Shown one piece after another: positions 1 to 6,440 of a stretch of DNA of 6,952 bases (position 1 is its first letter; each line of letters begins with the position of its first letter). A model generated the notes under the pieces. The model searched no databases, was not told where the DNA came from, and was given only the letters and a program-made list of their open reading frames with translations. Position numbers and translations under genes: made by a program. The DNA is from Oscillospiraceae bacterium (GTDB lineage Bacteria > Bacillota > Clostridia > Oscillospirales > Ruminococcaceae), in contig JAEDNF010000084.1 of the NCBI GenBank assembly GCA_016302655.1, positions 1 through 6,952 of the forward strand, in the 5' to 3' direction.

Positions 1-11
1 CCTCGTCCCTA

Positions 12-31
12 TTGGGGGCTTCGCCCCTCAA
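12..31 (+). repeat. GC-rich hairpin, copy 1 of a GGGGGCTTYGCCCCT motif
   Basis: Bases 15-19 (GGGGC) pair with 23-27 (GCCCC) around a three-base loop. The stem extends by TTG at 12-14 with CAA at 29-31 if T28 is bulged. The 15-base core recurs with one base changed at 159-173. A run of six T lies at 42-47, ten bases past the stem, so it could be a weak terminator for a gene to the left, but the gap is too long for a classical intrinsic terminator. I favour a dispersed intergenic repeat. Confidence 0.55.
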
Positions 32-56
32 CCCCGTTTCCTTTTTTAATGACACT

Positions 57-120
57 TATAGGGGCTGGGAAGCGGAGCTTTTGAAAAATCAGCCGTAGGC
101 TGATAGAAGCGCACCCTATA
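57..120. other. Nested stem-loop structure in the intergenic region
   Basis: Three inverted repeats nest inside one another. TATAGGG at 57-63 pairs with CCCTATA at 114-120 (7 of 7). GCTTTT at 77-82 pairs with 105-110 (5 Watson-Crick pairs and one G-T). ATCAGCC at 88-94 pairs with GGCTGAT at 98-104 (7 of 7, loop GTA). The inner two stems abut on the right side, so they could stack. No open reading frame or recognised RNA family accounts for this. It may be a structured RNA, part of a small non-autonomous repeat element, or an untranslated leader of the downstream operon. Pairing was found by eye; no folding energy was calculated. Confidence 0.5.
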
Positions 121-154
121 CCCCATTTTCAGAGATGTAATTTTATCAACAGTA

Positions 155-177
155 TGACGGGGGCTTTGCCCCTGTCA
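155..177 (+). repeat. GC-rich hairpin, copy 2 of a GGGGGCTTYGCCCCT motif
   Basis: TGACGGGGGC at 155-164 pairs over ten positions (one G-T) with GCCCCTGTCA at 168-177 around a TTT loop. The core is the same as in the hairpin at 12-31, but the outer stem bases differ yet remain complementary, which suggests that the pairing matters. No T-run follows, so it is not an intrinsic terminator for + strand transcription. It ends 39 bases before the adaptor start codon and could lie in or just upstream of the leader. Confidence 0.6.
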
Positions 178-183
178 GCCTCA

Positions 184-189
184 TATAAT
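184..189 (+). promoter_or_regulatory. Possible -10 box (TATAAT)
   Basis: A perfect TATAAT lies 28 bases before the adaptor start codon, leaving room for a short leader with the Shine-Dalgarno at 203-210. No TTGACA-like -35 sits 16-18 bases upstream; that position falls inside the GC-rich hairpin, and there is no TG extension. The match alone is weak evidence. Confidence 0.3.
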
Positions 190-216
190 CAACCGTATAA
201 CGAAAGGAAAGTAAAG

Positions 217-1197
217 ATGAAAAAGCATATACTGCGTATTGCGGCGGCGGCGACGGTCTGCGCTATGGCTTGCTCGGCTTCGGGCTGCTACTTTTTCCCC
301 GAAGAAGAAGAGCTGCTTGAACCGCCCGTGCTGAAAGTCGAGGATGTTGTCTATTCGACCTACAAAGCGGTAAAAAAGACTATTATAAACAAGGCGAGCG
401 CTGTCGGCTACTGCGTGTCCGAGCTTCAGCAGGACTGCTCTTTTACCGAGCGTGACGGCACGCTTAAAACGATATATGTAAAAGCCGGCGACACCGTAAA
501 AAAGGGCGACCTTATCGCAGAGTACAACACCGGCGACCTTGAATATGAGCTTCGCACGCAGGAGCTTATAGTTCAGCAGGCTGAGAATACATACAACGCA
601 AGCGGCGCCGAGAACGACCGCCTCCAGCTTGAGATAGAAAAGAACAAGCTGGCGCAGTATCAAAGCGAGCTTGACGGCTCAAAGCTGTACGCACCCTGCG
701 ACGGACTTGTAAGCTTTGCCGAAAGGATAGCCCCCGGCTCAAAGGTTCAGTCGTACAAGGTGATAGCTACCATAATAGACCCGACCAAGATATATGTAAA
801 GGCAAGCGTCAACGAGGACCGCAAGTTCAAGGTAGGACAGGAAGTAACAATTACCGTTGACGAAGAAGAGTTCAAGGGTAAGGTTGTTAAGACTCCCATC
901 GAAGCTAAGGAACAGGGCGACGAGGATACCTCGTCTGTCTACGCCGAGTTTACAGGCGATCTGCCGAGCTTCACAAAGGTCGGAACGGTTGCGGATATAT
1001 CATATATCAAAGAGCAGGCGGAAAACGCAATAGTTATCCCGAAATATCTTGTCAAGACTCTTTCGGGACAGACTTATGTACAGGTCTACAAGGACGGCGT
1101 CAAGACAGAAGTCAACATAGAAACCGGAATAAGCAACGCCACCGAGATACAGATTTTGTCCGGTCTTTCAGAGGGCGACGAAGTCGTAGTGAAATAA
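217..1197 (+). CDS. HlyD/RND-type efflux adaptor lipoprotein
   Basis: This 326-residue protein is a periplasmic-adaptor (membrane fusion) type subunit, expected to be anchored outside the cytoplasmic membrane and to work with the ABC permease encoded next. A basic start (MKKH) and hydrophobic stretch to about residue 18 lead to a lipobox-like ASGC with the lipidated cysteine at 24; Ala at -3 is less typical than Leu. Half lipoyl segments lie at about 81-103 (KAGDTVKKGDLIAEYN) and 157-167 (LYAPCDGLVSF), separated by a short helical hairpin at about 108-152. A beta-barrel region follows (about 191-226, IYVKASVNEDRKFKVGQ), then the membrane-proximal domain (about 270-326, IVIPKYLV to LSGLSEGDEVVVK). 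The start at 217 is chosen because AAAGGAAAG precedes it and the signal peptide begins there; the in-frame ATG at 154 overlaps a hairpin and lacks a ribosome site. Its family is secure; the substrate is unknown. YknX and MacA are the closest functional models. Confidence 0.9.
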   Translation: MKKHILRIAAAATVCAMACSASGCYFFPEEEELLEPPVLKVEDVVYSTYKAVKKTIINKASAVGYCVSELQQDCSFTERDGTLKTIYVKAGDTVKKGDLIAEYNTGDLEYELRTQELIVQQAENTYNASGAENDRLQLEIEKNKLAQYQSELDGSKLYAPCDGLVSFAERIAPGSKVQSYKVIATIIDPTKIYVKASVNEDRKFKVGQEVTITVDEEEFKGKVVKTPIEAKEQGDEDTSSVYAEFTGDLPSFTKVGTVADISYIKEQAENAIVIPKYLVKTLSGQTYVQVYKDGVKTEVNIETGISNATEIQILSGLSEGDEVVVK

Positions 1198-1245
1198 CAC
1201 GGATAATATATACCAGTCAACTTATCGCCGGAAGGAATAATTACG

Positions 1246-4014
1246 ATGTTTACTCTGTTATGGCGCAAGATGCGCAACACAAAATGGATGGTGCTGTGCC
1301 TGTTTATCGGCTTTCTGCTTGCGGCAGGCATGATGAGTACCATACCTATATATATGGACGCCTCCTTACAGCGTATGCTGATTAAGGATATGGAACAATA
1401 CCAGCTTGACAACGGCAAATTTCCCGGTCTTTACTCCGTGCAGAAGGTAAATCAGATAGGCATGGATATAAACTCCCAGCAGTCGCTTATAGACAAGCTG
1501 GTGAGCGACTCGGATTCGAGAATAGGCGCTGTCGGCATTGCAAGCGAAAGCACAAAGACAACGCTTATCGACGACTGCCTTTATATCATCAACGGCGAGA
1601 GAAACGGCGCCGAGCTGTCAACAAGACTTAAGCTCATCGGCATGACCGACTGCCTTGACCATATGAAGATAGTAAGGGGCGAGCTTCCCTCAAATACTCC
1701 CGTTGACGGCGTATACGAGGGCGTAGCTTCTGAAGACGCACTCAAGACGCTCGCTATCAATATCGGCACTACCTACAAGGTAGTTTCTCTTGCGCCGGGC
1801 GTTGAGCCTTACTATGTAAGGATAACCGGCGTATATGAACAGAAAACCGATAACGACAGCTACTGGGCAGAAACGCTCGACAGCTATCTTAATGCGATAT
1901 TCATAAACTACGATACGGTAAGAAACGACCTTATACCAAACGGCAGATTCAACGCTATCACCGTATCAAGACGCTATTCGCTCGACTATCACACCCTCGA
2001 TATGAACAGGATAGCCACTGTCACCGCAGAGCTTGAAAAGGACGAGGAGTTCTACAAAGAAGCAGGCTATGAGCATGAGTTCAATGTTGCGGATATTATC
2101 GGCAACTATACCGAGCGTGCGGAAAAGCTGACAAGGATACTGTGGATACTGCAGATACCTGCGATGGTTATGCTCGCATTCTATCTGTTCATGGTATCCC
2201 AGCTTAATGTAGACCGAGAGAGAAACGAGATAGCGGTATTCAAGAGCAGGGGCGCAAGCTCTCTGCAGATATTCGGTATGTACGCCGCACAGTCGGCGGT
2301 GCTCGGACTTGCCACGCTAATAATCGCACCGTTCATAGGACTTGTGCTGTGCCAGTTCTTAGGCGTGTCCAACGGCTTCCTTGAATTTGTCAACCGTACC
2401 GGCATTGCCGCTAAGATAACGGGAGTAAGCATACTGTACGCACTTCTTGCTGTGGTAGTATTCTTCCTTACGACAATGATACCGATAATACCTGCGTCAA
2501 AGCTCACTATAGTACAGTACAAGCAGAGCCGCACAAAAGTCGTCAAGATGTCGCTGTGGGAAAAATGCGGCGTGGATATCATACTCCTCGCCTGCTCATT
2601 CGGCTTCTTATTCTTCTACACAACAAAGCTCACCGACTCAATAGCGGAAGGAACATTTGAAGCGACGGGCGAGCTTGACCCTCTGCTGTTCATATTCTCC
2701 ACGCTTATGATACTCGGCTTCGGTCTTCTGTTCATAAGAGTGTACCCCTACCTGTTAAGGCTGGTATACTATGTATTACGACCGGTATGGTCGCCCTCGC
2801 AGTATATGGCTATTACTACCGTATGCCGTTCGCAAGGCGGAAAGGAACGCTTCCTTATGCTGTTCCTTGTTATGACCTTCTCGTTCGGTCTGTTCTCCGC
2901 TAATACAGCAAGAGCGATAAACAACAACATCAGCGACAGGATATATTACGAAAACGGCGCAGATGTGGTGCTGTCGGAATATGCGCTCTCCACTTCGGAA
3001 GACGGCGGTACAAGCGAATTTATAGAAACCGATTTTTCACGCTATGAAAAACTCGCAGGCGTTGACATTGCTACAAAGGTGCTTGTCAACGATACCGTAA
3101 AGTTAAGAAACGGCAAGAACGGCAACACAAAGCTCACGCTTATGGCTATCGAGCCTGACAAATTCGCACAGACTGCGTGGTTCAGAAACGACCTGTTGCC
3201 GATACACTGGTGGAACTACTGCAACGCTCTTGTTGAGAGCCGTTCGGGCGTTATCATCTCAAGCGGTCTTGCTAAGGACGCAGGAGTAAAGCAGGGCGAT
3301 ATAATTACGCTCAAATGGGGCGGAAACGATAACCTTGACACTACGGTAATGGCGATAGTCGACTACTGGCCGGGACTCAATCCCAACACCTGCGACTTTG
3401 CCGTTATGAACTATAACTATGTCCGTGCAAGGACAGAGCTTGAACCGTATCAGATATGGCTCAAGATGGCTGACGGCGCAACAAGCGAGGCGCTGTACCA
3501 AAGCATTGAGGACTCTATGCTGCCGCTTGAGAGCATAAAGGACAGCTCGCAGATGCTGATAGCCGAAAAGACCGACCCGTCTTTACAGGGTATGAACGGT
3601 GCGCTCACTCTCGGCTTTGTCATCATTATGGTAATGACTATCATCGGCTTCCTTATCTACTGGATACTCTCTATAAAGGGCAGAACGCTCCAGTTCGGTA
3701 TCCTTCGTGCAATGGGCGTATCCTTTAAGGAGATCATAGGCATACTGGGCTATGAACAGCTTTTGGTATCGGGCGTTTCGATAATATTTGCGTTTATAAT
3801 AGGCGGCATAACGAGCGACCTGTTCGTTCCGCTGTTCCAGTATATGTATGATGTCAACGACCAGATACCTCCGTACAGAGTAGCGGCAATGCAGGCGGAC
3901 TACATAAAGATGTATGTACTCATCGCACTTATGCTGCTTGGCGGCTTTGCGATACTCGGCGCTATCATACGCAAGATAAACATAAACAAGGCGCTGAAAC
4001 TCGGCGAAGACTGA
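1246..4014 (+). CDS. Double-length FtsX/MacB-type ABC transporter permease
   Basis: This 922-residue membrane protein reads as two FtsX-type units in one chain. Unit 1 has a helix at about 14-34, a large extracytoplasmic domain at 35-297, and helices near 298-318, 345-370 and 391-415. Two linker helices follow (about 442-460 and 478-498). Unit 2 has a helix at 535-553, a second extracytoplasmic domain at 554-785, and helices near 786-809, 836-856 and 888-907. Cytoplasmic coupling segments that normally contact the ATPase are recognisable after the helix ending near 318 (ERNEIAVFKSRGASSLQIF) and after 809 (LQFGILRAMGVSFKEIIGI). MacB and YknZ permeases are about half this size and dimerise, so one chain here may supply both halves. 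GGAAGGA at 1230-1236 is the ribosome site. It lies 48 bases behind the adaptor gene, so the two probably form one exporter. No ATP-binding domain is present in either gene. Peptide or lipophilic substrate export is a family-based guess. Confidence 0.9.
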   Translation: MFTLLWRKMRNTKWMVLCLFIGFLLAAGMMSTIPIYMDASLQRMLIKDMEQYQLDNGKFPGLYSVQKVNQIGMDINSQQSLIDKLVSDSDSRIGAVGIASESTKTTLIDDCLYIINGERNGAELSTRLKLIGMTDCLDHMKIVRGELPSNTPVDGVYEGVASEDALKTLAINIGTTYKVVSLAPGVEPYYVRITGVYEQKTDNDSYWAETLDSYLNAIFINYDTVRNDLIPNGRFNAITVSRRYSLDYHTLDMNRIATVTAELEKDEEFYKEAGYEHEFNVADIIGNYTERAEKLTRILWILQIPAMVMLAFYLFMVSQLNVDRERNEIAVFKSRGASSLQIFGMYAAQSAVLGLATLIIAPFIGLVLCQFLGVSNGFLEFVNRTGIAAKITGVSILYALLAVVVFFLTTMIPIIPASKLTIVQYKQSRTKVVKMSLWEKCGVDIILLACSFGFLFFYTTKLTDSIAEGTFEATGELDPLLFIFSTLMILGFGLLFIRVYPYLLRLVYYVLRPVWSPSQYMAITTVCRSQGGKERFLMLFLVMTFSFGLFSANTARAINNNISDRIYYENGADVVLSEYALSTSEDGGTSEFIETDFSRYEKLAGVDIATKVLVNDTVKLRNGKNGNTKLTLMAIEPDKFAQTAWFRNDLLPIHWWNYCNALVESRSGVIISSGLAKDAGVKQGDIITLKWGGNDNLDTTVMAIVDYWPGLNPNTCDFAVMNYNYVRARTELEPYQIWLKMADGATSEALYQSIEDSMLPLESIKDSSQMLIAEKTDPSLQGMNGALTLGFVIIMVMTIIGFLIYWILSIKGRTLQFGILRAMGVSFKEIIGILGYEQLLVSGVSIIFAFIIGGITSDLFVPLFQYMYDVNDQIPPYRVAAMQADYIKMYVLIALMLLGGFAILGAIIRKININKALKLGED

Positions 4015-4022
4015 TAGGAGGA
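4015..4022 (+). promoter_or_regulatory. Ribosome binding site that sets a TTG start
   Basis: TAGGAGGA is a near-perfect Shine-Dalgarno and ends five bases before the TTG at 4028. It directly follows the permease stop codon, and no ATG in this frame lies near it, so it fixes the start of the small membrane protein. Confidence 0.75.
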
Positions 4023-4027
4023 TCGTT

Positions 4028-4264
4028 TTGGAGCTTGCTCTGGCAATAATCAAAAGATCAAGGCTGTTTTTTGCGGCGATAGCCATAGCTGCGGCTGTTG
4101 TCGGAATAGCTATGAACAATGATACCGCATATATCGTGTGCATTATAGCGATAGTGCTGACTATAGCCGCCGATGCGACGGTTATGGTGCTTAGCAGAAA
4201 GCTCGGCATACAGATAAAGTATCACGAGAATATGTACAAGTTCAAAAAGCGGGACAAGAAATAA
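4028..4264 (+). CDS. Small two-helix membrane protein, family not recognised
   Basis: This 78-residue protein starts at TTG behind a strong Shine-Dalgarno. A short N-terminal segment with KRSR at 9-12 is followed by a hydrophobic helix at about 13-29, a tight NND turn, and a second helix at about 34-55 that contains an acidic residue (Asp49). The tail is basic and ends KFKKRDKK. By the positive-inside rule both ends should be cytoplasmic, making a hairpin. I recognise no family or catalytic motif. It lies 13 bases after the permease stop and ends one base before the TtcA-like start, so it is probably translated with its neighbours. It could be a small accessory subunit of the transporter, or unrelated to it. 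That it is a real gene is well supported by the ribosome site and fit between neighbours; its function is unknown. Confidence 0.75.
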   Translation: MELALAIIKRSRLFFAAIAIAAAVVGIAMNNDTAYIVCIIAIVLTIAADATVMVLSRKLGIQIKYHENMYKFKKRDKK

Positions 4265-4265
4265 T

Positions 4266-4994
4266 ATGCAGAAGATAATGGGATATGTCCGCAGAGCCGT
4301 ACAGGAGTTCGGCCTTATAGAAAAGGGCGACAAAATAGCCGTAGGCATATCGGGCGGCAAGGACAGCCTTGTACTGCTGTCTGCACTTGCAGGTATGAGG
4401 AGATTTGAGGCATTCGACTATGATATAGTCGCAGTTACTATCGATCCCGGCTTTAACGGCACGCAGAATAACTACGATGCGGTAGCAAGGCTCTGCGACA
4501 GGCTTCAGGTGCCGTTCAGCCTTGTTCATACGCAGATAGGCGAGATAGTATTCGATATAAGAAAAGAGCCTAATCCCTGCTCGCTGTGTGCTAATATGCG
4601 GCGTGGTGCGCTTCACGATGCGGCAAAAGCCGCAGGCTGTAACAAGCTTGCGCTGGGGCATCATAACGACGATGTTATAGAAACATTTATGATGAATCTG
4701 CTGAAAGAAGGGCGCATAGGCTGTTTTTCGCCGAAAACGCACCTTGACCGCAAGGATATAACGGTCATAAGACCGCTTGTGTTCGCTCCCGAATCGCAGG
4801 TGTCAGCCGCCTGCAAAAGAAACGATCTTGAAGTGGTAAAGTCGGTCTGCCCTGCGGATAAGACTACCGTAAGACAGCAGACGAAAGAATTTTTAGCCGA
4901 TATGGAACGCCGTGACAAAGGCGTAAAGCAAAGGATATTCTCTGCTCTTAGAAAAAGCGGGATCGACGGCTGGGGATACCCCGACAGGCAATAA
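4266..4994 (+). CDS. ttcA: TtcA-family tRNA 2-thiocytidine biosynthesis protein
   Basis: This 242-residue cytoplasmic enzyme belongs to the adenine nucleotide alpha-hydrolase (ATP pyrophosphatase) superfamily. TtcA activates C32 of certain tRNAs with ATP and replaces its oxygen with sulfur, using an oxygen-sensitive [4Fe-4S] cluster. Visible here are the PP-loop SGGKDS at 29-34, the CSLC pair (Cys105, Cys108) followed by MRRGALHDAA, the GHHNDDVIETFMMNLL segment at 131-146, and a third cysteine in VCPADKTTVRQ (Cys195). These match the three cluster-binding cysteines of TtcA in order and rough spacing. It is shorter than the E. coli protein (about 310 residues), as is common in Firmicutes. The start codon is one base past the previous stop and lacks a strong ribosome site, so translational coupling is likely. 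The superfamily and cluster motifs are clear; that the target is s2C32 is inferred from the family, and some related clostridial paralogues may act on other substrates. Confidence 0.85.
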   Translation: MQKIMGYVRRAVQEFGLIEKGDKIAVGISGGKDSLVLLSALAGMRRFEAFDYDIVAVTIDPGFNGTQNNYDAVARLCDRLQVPFSLVHTQIGEIVFDIRKEPNPCSLCANMRRGALHDAAKAAGCNKLALGHHNDDVIETFMMNLLKEGRIGCFSPKTHLDRKDITVIRPLVFAPESQVSAACKRNDLEVVKSVCPADKTTVRQQTKEFLADMERRDKGVKQRIFSALRKSGIDGWGYPDRQ

Positions 4995-5000
4995 AACACA

Positions 5001-5009
5001 AGAGGTGAT
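5001..5009 (+). promoter_or_regulatory. Ribosome binding site that sets a TTG start
   Basis: AGAGGTGAT contains AGGTGA, a standard Firmicute Shine-Dalgarno core, six bases before the TTG at 5015. The first in-frame ATG is at residue 45, inside the catalytic-site motif, and would remove the first strand and helix of the head domain, so TTG is the only reasonable start. Confidence 0.75.
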
Positions 5010-5014
5010 CTGCT

Positions 5015-6412
5015 TTGGCTGTAAAAAGTCAGAAGCTGAATATACCCGAGCAGGCTTTGCAGGTGCTCCGTCTGCTTGAGCGTGCCGGTAACAAGGCATA
5101 CTTTGTCGGACAATGCGTAGCTGAACTGCTTAGAGGCGGCTCGCCGATGGATTATGATATAATCACCGACGCAGACTTTTCCGAGATGCTGTATGTTTTC
5201 CGTGAGATGAGGATAGTATCGCAAAACGAGGAGCTTTGCTCGGTCATGGTGTCTTCGCTGGGGCTTGTTATCCAGGTGTCCTGCTATTGCAGTGAGATAA
5301 AGGACGGAAAGGCGGTCTACACCGACAACTACCTGTTCGACCTTGCACGCCGTGACTTTTCGGTGAACGCTATAGCCTACCACCCGAGAAAAGGCTTCAG
5401 AGACCCCTTTGACGGAATGGAATGTATAAAGGACGGAGTGACAACGCTTAAGGCTATCGGCGAATATCCCGTAGTGCTGTGGCACGAAAACGACCTTGAC
5501 GGAAATGAGCTTACGCTGAAGCTGAGTCCAAAGTCGAGCATCGTTACCGATCCGATGAACATTCTTACTGCGCTGACGCTGTTCGGCACGGAGAATTACG
5601 AGATAGACGGCATAACAGCCGATTCGATAAAAGCAAACGCAAACCTGCTGTGCCTTCTCCCCGAAAGAGAGGTTTACCGTGCGTTTACCAAAATGCTCCT
5701 TACAAGGAATATATCAAAGGTGATGATACGCTTCCCCGAAGTATTTGCCGCACTCTCTCCCGAGCTTTTAAAGGCACAGCAGTATAAAGACAGGTATTTT
5801 GACGGCACTCTGTGGGAGCATATAGCAAAGAGCGTAGAGTTTGCACCGCCTGCGCCGCAGGTGAGATATGCCGCATTGTTCCACAACTGCGGTATACCCG
5901 ACTGCAAATGCCGTGACTCGCACGGAAATATATCCTACGGCGGTCACGCAGAGCTTGGCAGAATTACAGCCGGAATTTTTCTTTGCAAATACCGCTCGGA
6001 GCAGTCGGTAAAAAGCGATACCGATATGCTGATAGAATATCACGATATAAGCTTTACCGAAGACAGAGTCGCACTTAAGCGGCTGTTCGGCGAGCTTTCA
6101 TACGAAGAGCTTAAAAAGCTGATAAAACTGAGGATAGCCGACGACATGGCAAAGCCGTCTGTTCACGAGGGACAGGTGGCGATGTACCGACGGATATCCG
6201 CCTTGCTCGACGATATAGCCGCATCGGGCGAGTGCTGCAGCAAAGAACAGCTTGCGGTAAAAGAAAAGGACCTTATCGCACGCCGTCTTGTATCAAACAA
6301 GGCGCAGGCGGCTGCGGTAATTAATTCACTGTTCGAGGCGGTGCTTGCAGAGCCAAAGCTGAATGTAGCTCCGGTACTGCTTGATATGGTAAGAAAAAGC
6401 GTACGGCGCTGA
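5015..6412 (+). CDS. Divergent CCA tRNA nucleotidyltransferase homologue, probably altered activity
   Basis: This 465-residue protein has the layout of a clostridial CCA-adding enzyme with an HD-type C-terminal region: head (about 12-150), neck and body (about 175-270), HD-like domain (about 283-400) and a C-terminal segment (about 410-445). Retained are the DxD metal-binding pair (DYD, 46-48), the RRDFSVNAIAY motif at 112-122 and DPFDG at 130-134. Compared from memory with the usual family motifs, GGxVRD is replaced by GQCVAE (32-37), the ExTTxR strand by QVSCYC (87-92), the EDxLRxxRAxRF nucleotide-selecting motif by TDPMNILTALTLF (178-190), and the HD doublet by HN (290-291). About 20 extra residues lie between GEY (149-151) and TDP. 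The later histidine (311) and YHD (342-344) remain. The frame is open throughout, so this is not an obvious pseudogene. It sits 20 bases behind the TtcA-like gene, which supports a tRNA-related role. It may be a paralogue with altered specificity or a non-catalytic tRNA binder. Homology is secure; normal CCA addition is doubtful. Confidence 0.85.
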   Translation: MAVKSQKLNIPEQALQVLRLLERAGNKAYFVGQCVAELLRGGSPMDYDIITDADFSEMLYVFREMRIVSQNEELCSVMVSSLGLVIQVSCYCSEIKDGKAVYTDNYLFDLARRDFSVNAIAYHPRKGFRDPFDGMECIKDGVTTLKAIGEYPVVLWHENDLDGNELTLKLSPKSSIVTDPMNILTALTLFGTENYEIDGITADSIKANANLLCLLPEREVYRAFTKMLLTRNISKVMIRFPEVFAALSPELLKAQQYKDRYFDGTLWEHIAKSVEFAPPAPQVRYAALFHNCGIPDCKCRDSHGNISYGGHAELGRITAGIFLCKYRSEQSVKSDTDMLIEYHDISFTEDRVALKRLFGELSYEELKKLIKLRIADDMAKPSVHEGQVAMYRRISALLDDIAASGECCSKEQLAVKEKDLIARRLVSNKAQAAAVINSLFEAVLAEPKLNVAPVLLDMVRKSVRR

Positions 6413-6440
6413 GCCTACGCTGACGGAAGGATTTGATTCA

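Noticed and set aside
12..47. Intrinsic terminator for a gene to the left
   Set aside because: The hairpin stem is strong but the T-run begins ten bases after it, and no coding end is visible to its left within the window. I kept it as a repeat.
154..216. Upstream ATG extending the adaptor by 21 residues
   Set aside because: The extension is encoded across a ten-pair hairpin, has no ribosome site and would bury the signal peptide behind a non-hydrophobic stretch. The ATG at 217 has both features in place.
3583..4209. 208-codon open frame on the minus strand
   Set aside because: It overlaps the permease end and the small membrane protein gene. Its hydrophobic and tyrosine-rich stretches are simply the complement of + strand membrane-helix codons.
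4661..5485. 274-codon open frame on the minus strand
   Set aside because: It spans the end of the TtcA-like gene and the start of the CCA-enzyme homologue, both with clear homology motifs on the + strand. Its translation has no recognisable domain, and it is best explained as an antisense shadow.
5015..6412. Calling the CCA-enzyme homologue a pseudogene
   Set aside because: The frame is uninterrupted across all family domains with a proper ribosome site. Substitutions cluster at functional motifs while the fold-supporting sequence remains, which fits divergence of function better than decay.
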